A stretch of 64,000 bases of DNA, taken from assembly GCF_032854445.1 (NCBI RefSeq), contig NC_088307.1:16876017-16940016 (forward strand). Direction: 5' to 3'. Source of the stretch: Liolophura sinensis (taxonomy: Eukaryota; Mollusca; Polyplacophora; Chitonida; Chitonidae). Under the pieces are notes generated by a model. That model did not search any database. It was given only the letters and a program-made list of their open reading frames with translations, and had not been told where the DNA came from. The position numbers were made by a program, and so were the translations under genes. Below are positions 61,777 through 64,000 of the stretch, one piece after another; the first letter of the stretch is position 1; each line of letters starts with the position of its first letter.

Positions 61777-63821
61777 AGAAGCTGGTCTTCGTATTGCTCA
61801 TTTTATCTTGAAGCTGTCTATGGCTAAATAATATGTCCATTTTAACAGAATGTCTGTTATCTGATCGATGCTAGAATGTATTGTGATATAACAACATAAT
61901 ATTCTGTCATATTCAGCGTAATATCCTGTTAGTCTAATAGAATCAATTAAATTCTTATTAAATGGATTTAATTTCACATGATGAATGAAACTCCTTTAAC
62001 ACATCAGGATCTTTATGTTGAATTAATAGAATACATGTCTGATATTTAACAGAACTATCCGCTGCAATAACAGAATACATTCTAGCATCACCTAGACAAG
62101 ACTTTCTCTTAAAATTAACAGACTATTTTTTGGCGCGTATACCGACAGAAGATTTACTGTGTTTTGTTCATTACCCATTCTGAGCAGTCGGTGCATCTTC
62201 CGAAGGAGCATTTTATTTTCGTTTCGTTTTCGAGAACAGTAGATGTACCTTCCAACCCAAACTCAATAATTTTGACGGAATCATTTTGTCTAATTCTGTT
62301 ATGTTATGCGCGAGACCAGCAGGTGTGCCTTCTGACGGGATCCTTTTGTACCGATTCACCACAGTTATGTCCAAGGAGACCAAGGAGTGTACCTTCTGAT
62401 GGAATCATTTTGTCCCATTTTATCAACGTTATGCTCAATAAGACCAGCGGTTGTACCTTCTGACGGGATCCTTTTGTCCCGTTTCACCACAGTCATGTCC
62501 AAGGAGACCAGGGCGTGTACCTTATGATGGAATCATTTTGTCCGGTTTTATTATGCGTATCTCCAATGAGACGAGCGGGTGTACCTTCTGACGGGATCGT
62601 TTTGTTCCGTTTCGCCACAGTTATGTCCAAGGAGACCAGGGCGTGTACCTTATGATGGAATCATTTTGTCCGGTTTTATTACGCTTATTTCCAATGAGAC
62701 GAGCGGGTGTACCTTCTGACAGGATCCTTTTGTCCAGTTTCACCTCGGTTATGTCACAGGAGACCACCGAGTGTTCGTTCTGATAGAATCATTTTGTCAC
62801 ATTTTATTACGGTTATGCCCAGTAAAACCAGCGGGTGTACCTTCTGACGGGATTCTTTTGTCCCGTTTCACCAGTTATGCCAAATGAGACCAGCGGATGT
62901 ACATTCTGACGGGATCCTTTTGTCCCGTTTCACCACGGTTATGTCAAGTGAGACCAGCGAGTGTACTTTCTGAGGTAATCATTTTGTTATGGTTATGCCA
63001 AATAAAACCAGTGGGTGTACCTTCTTACGGGATCCTTTTGTCCTGTATTACCCCAGTGAAAACAGACAGAGGATTAGCGTGCATGTTTCGTTTATTTTAA
63101 CCTTTCTAGAAGGTGTACTTTCCGACGGGGTCATTTTGTCCTGTTTAATTATAGCTATGCTCAATGACACCAGCGGGCGTACTTTCTGACGTGATCATTT
63201 TGTCCAATTTTATTAGCCTTACACCCAATGAGACCAGGAGCTGCACTTTCTGATGGGATCACTTTGTCCCGTTTTATTATGTTTATGCCCTAGGAGACCA
63301 GCGGGTGTACCTTCTGATGAGATCATTTTGTCCCGTTTTATTACGGTTATGCCCAAGGAGACAAGCGGGTTTACATTCTGATAGGATGATTTTGTTCCTT
63401 TTTATTACGGTGATGCTAAGAGACCAGCGGGTGAACCTATGTTTCCGCTTTTTACACGTGTAGTACAGGTACCCAACAAACATGAAATCATTCAGCCTAT
63501 AATACTATTTAAAGAAACGCACAAACGTATTTTACGGAAGAGGACATTTTGTCTCGTTTTATGCCGTTTTCAGCCAATATTTCACTATATGACTGAGGCC
63601 AAGTTTATGGGTAAAAGAAATCCAACAACAATGAAGGAAACCGAAGTTATGAAGGAAACCGGACAGGGTTCTGAGGGAAATCGGATACAGTTTCAAAGGA
63701 AACTGGTCAATGCCCGGAAGAAATTCACCGCACAATGCCAGGTACTCGTTCCCAAAATGCCCTCCCAAATTACAGCCATAGACAGTTTAAAGAGAAAATG
63801 AGCATTAGGAAGCCAAGTTCA

Positions 63822-63925
63822 GTCATGAATTAGGATGGTATGGCAAAATGATTTAATTTCACATGATGAATGAAACTTCTTTAACATATCAAACAAACTT
63901 AAAGGGTAAAGAAAAAAAAATGAAG
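63822..63925. repeat. Right arm of the ~100-bp inverted repeat
   Basis: It contains GGTATGGCAAAATGATTTAA and ACATATCAAACAAACTTAAA; about 2.05 kb of mainly 64-bp repeats separates it from the left arm. Confidence 0.9.
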
Positions 63926-64000
63926 ATACAATACACTTGTGCTTGCTTAGCATGTGGCAAATGTCTTCACAGCTTTAAATTTAGATTACGATAATAAGTC

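Larger units (their letters stand above)
60540..63440. repeat. ~64-bp satellite-like array, interrupted
   Basis: Unit ACCAGCGGGTGTACCTTCTG, ACGGGATCCTTTTGTCCCGT, TTCACCACAGTTATGTCCAA. It is regular from about 62200 to 63440 (near 19 units) and degenerate from 60540 to 61600, interrupted by a SINE B and by the 61640-62125 segment. Occasional units carry AACAGACAGAGGATTAGCGT. Confidence 0.88.

Noticed and set aside
63439..63801. 120-codon plus-strand frame near the right edge
   Set aside because: No recognisable domain, low complexity around repeated GAAGGAAACCG blocks, and it begins in the 64-bp array.

Overview
The window is animal nuclear DNA: split genes with GT-AG introns, A+T-rich introns of up to about 9 kb, and very many short interspersed repeats and minisatellites. 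The proteins are metazoan. A tRNA-headed SINE ending in (AAAT)n and a second SINE ending in ...CACTCACTCACTC suggest a lophotrochozoan, most likely a mollusc; that is an inference from repeat style, not a species identification. No bacterial, viral, CRISPR or rRNA features were seen.

Three protein-coding genes can be assembled exon by exon. (1) About 35.6 kb on the minus strand (35643 down to the left edge) is a DENND1/connecdenn gene, a Rab35 exchange factor of clathrin-coated vesicles. Twenty coding exons join in one open frame of 778 codons, and the last visible exon runs off the window. (2) A two-coding-exon minus-strand gene at 40481-41567 encodes a 136-residue protein of the UPF0449 (C19orf25) family. 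(3) A plus-strand gene at 44922-55124 encodes SET/TAF-I beta, a NAP-family histone chaperone, in eight exons and 270 residues with an acidic tail. UPF0449 and SET are divergent, and the interval between them holds two NRF-1-like palindromes.

The rest is introns and intergenic DNA rich in mobile and tandem repeats. About 27 copies of one tRNA-derived SINE are present, several with intact target-site duplications, including one only 49 bp long. There are three copies of a second SINE. Small DNA-transposon-like elements include a foldback element inserted at TTAA inside another MITE. A 1.48-kb hAT-like element (27307-28786) still carries the N-terminal part of an ORF. Minisatellite arrays have periods of about 20, 23, 36, 44, 45, 51, 64 and 101 bp. 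Several arrays lie next to exons, and one 33-nt microexon lies between two arrays.

From about 57.3 kb to the right edge I see no gene. This block is almost wholly repetitive: a degenerate ~180-bp repeat, a 45-bp array open in reading frames on both strands, an AGCGA-type repeat, and a ~64-bp array bordered by a ~100-bp inverted repeat. The three genes have no evident shared pathway (vesicle traffic, unknown, chromatin); only the UPF0449/SET pair suggests possible shared promoter control.
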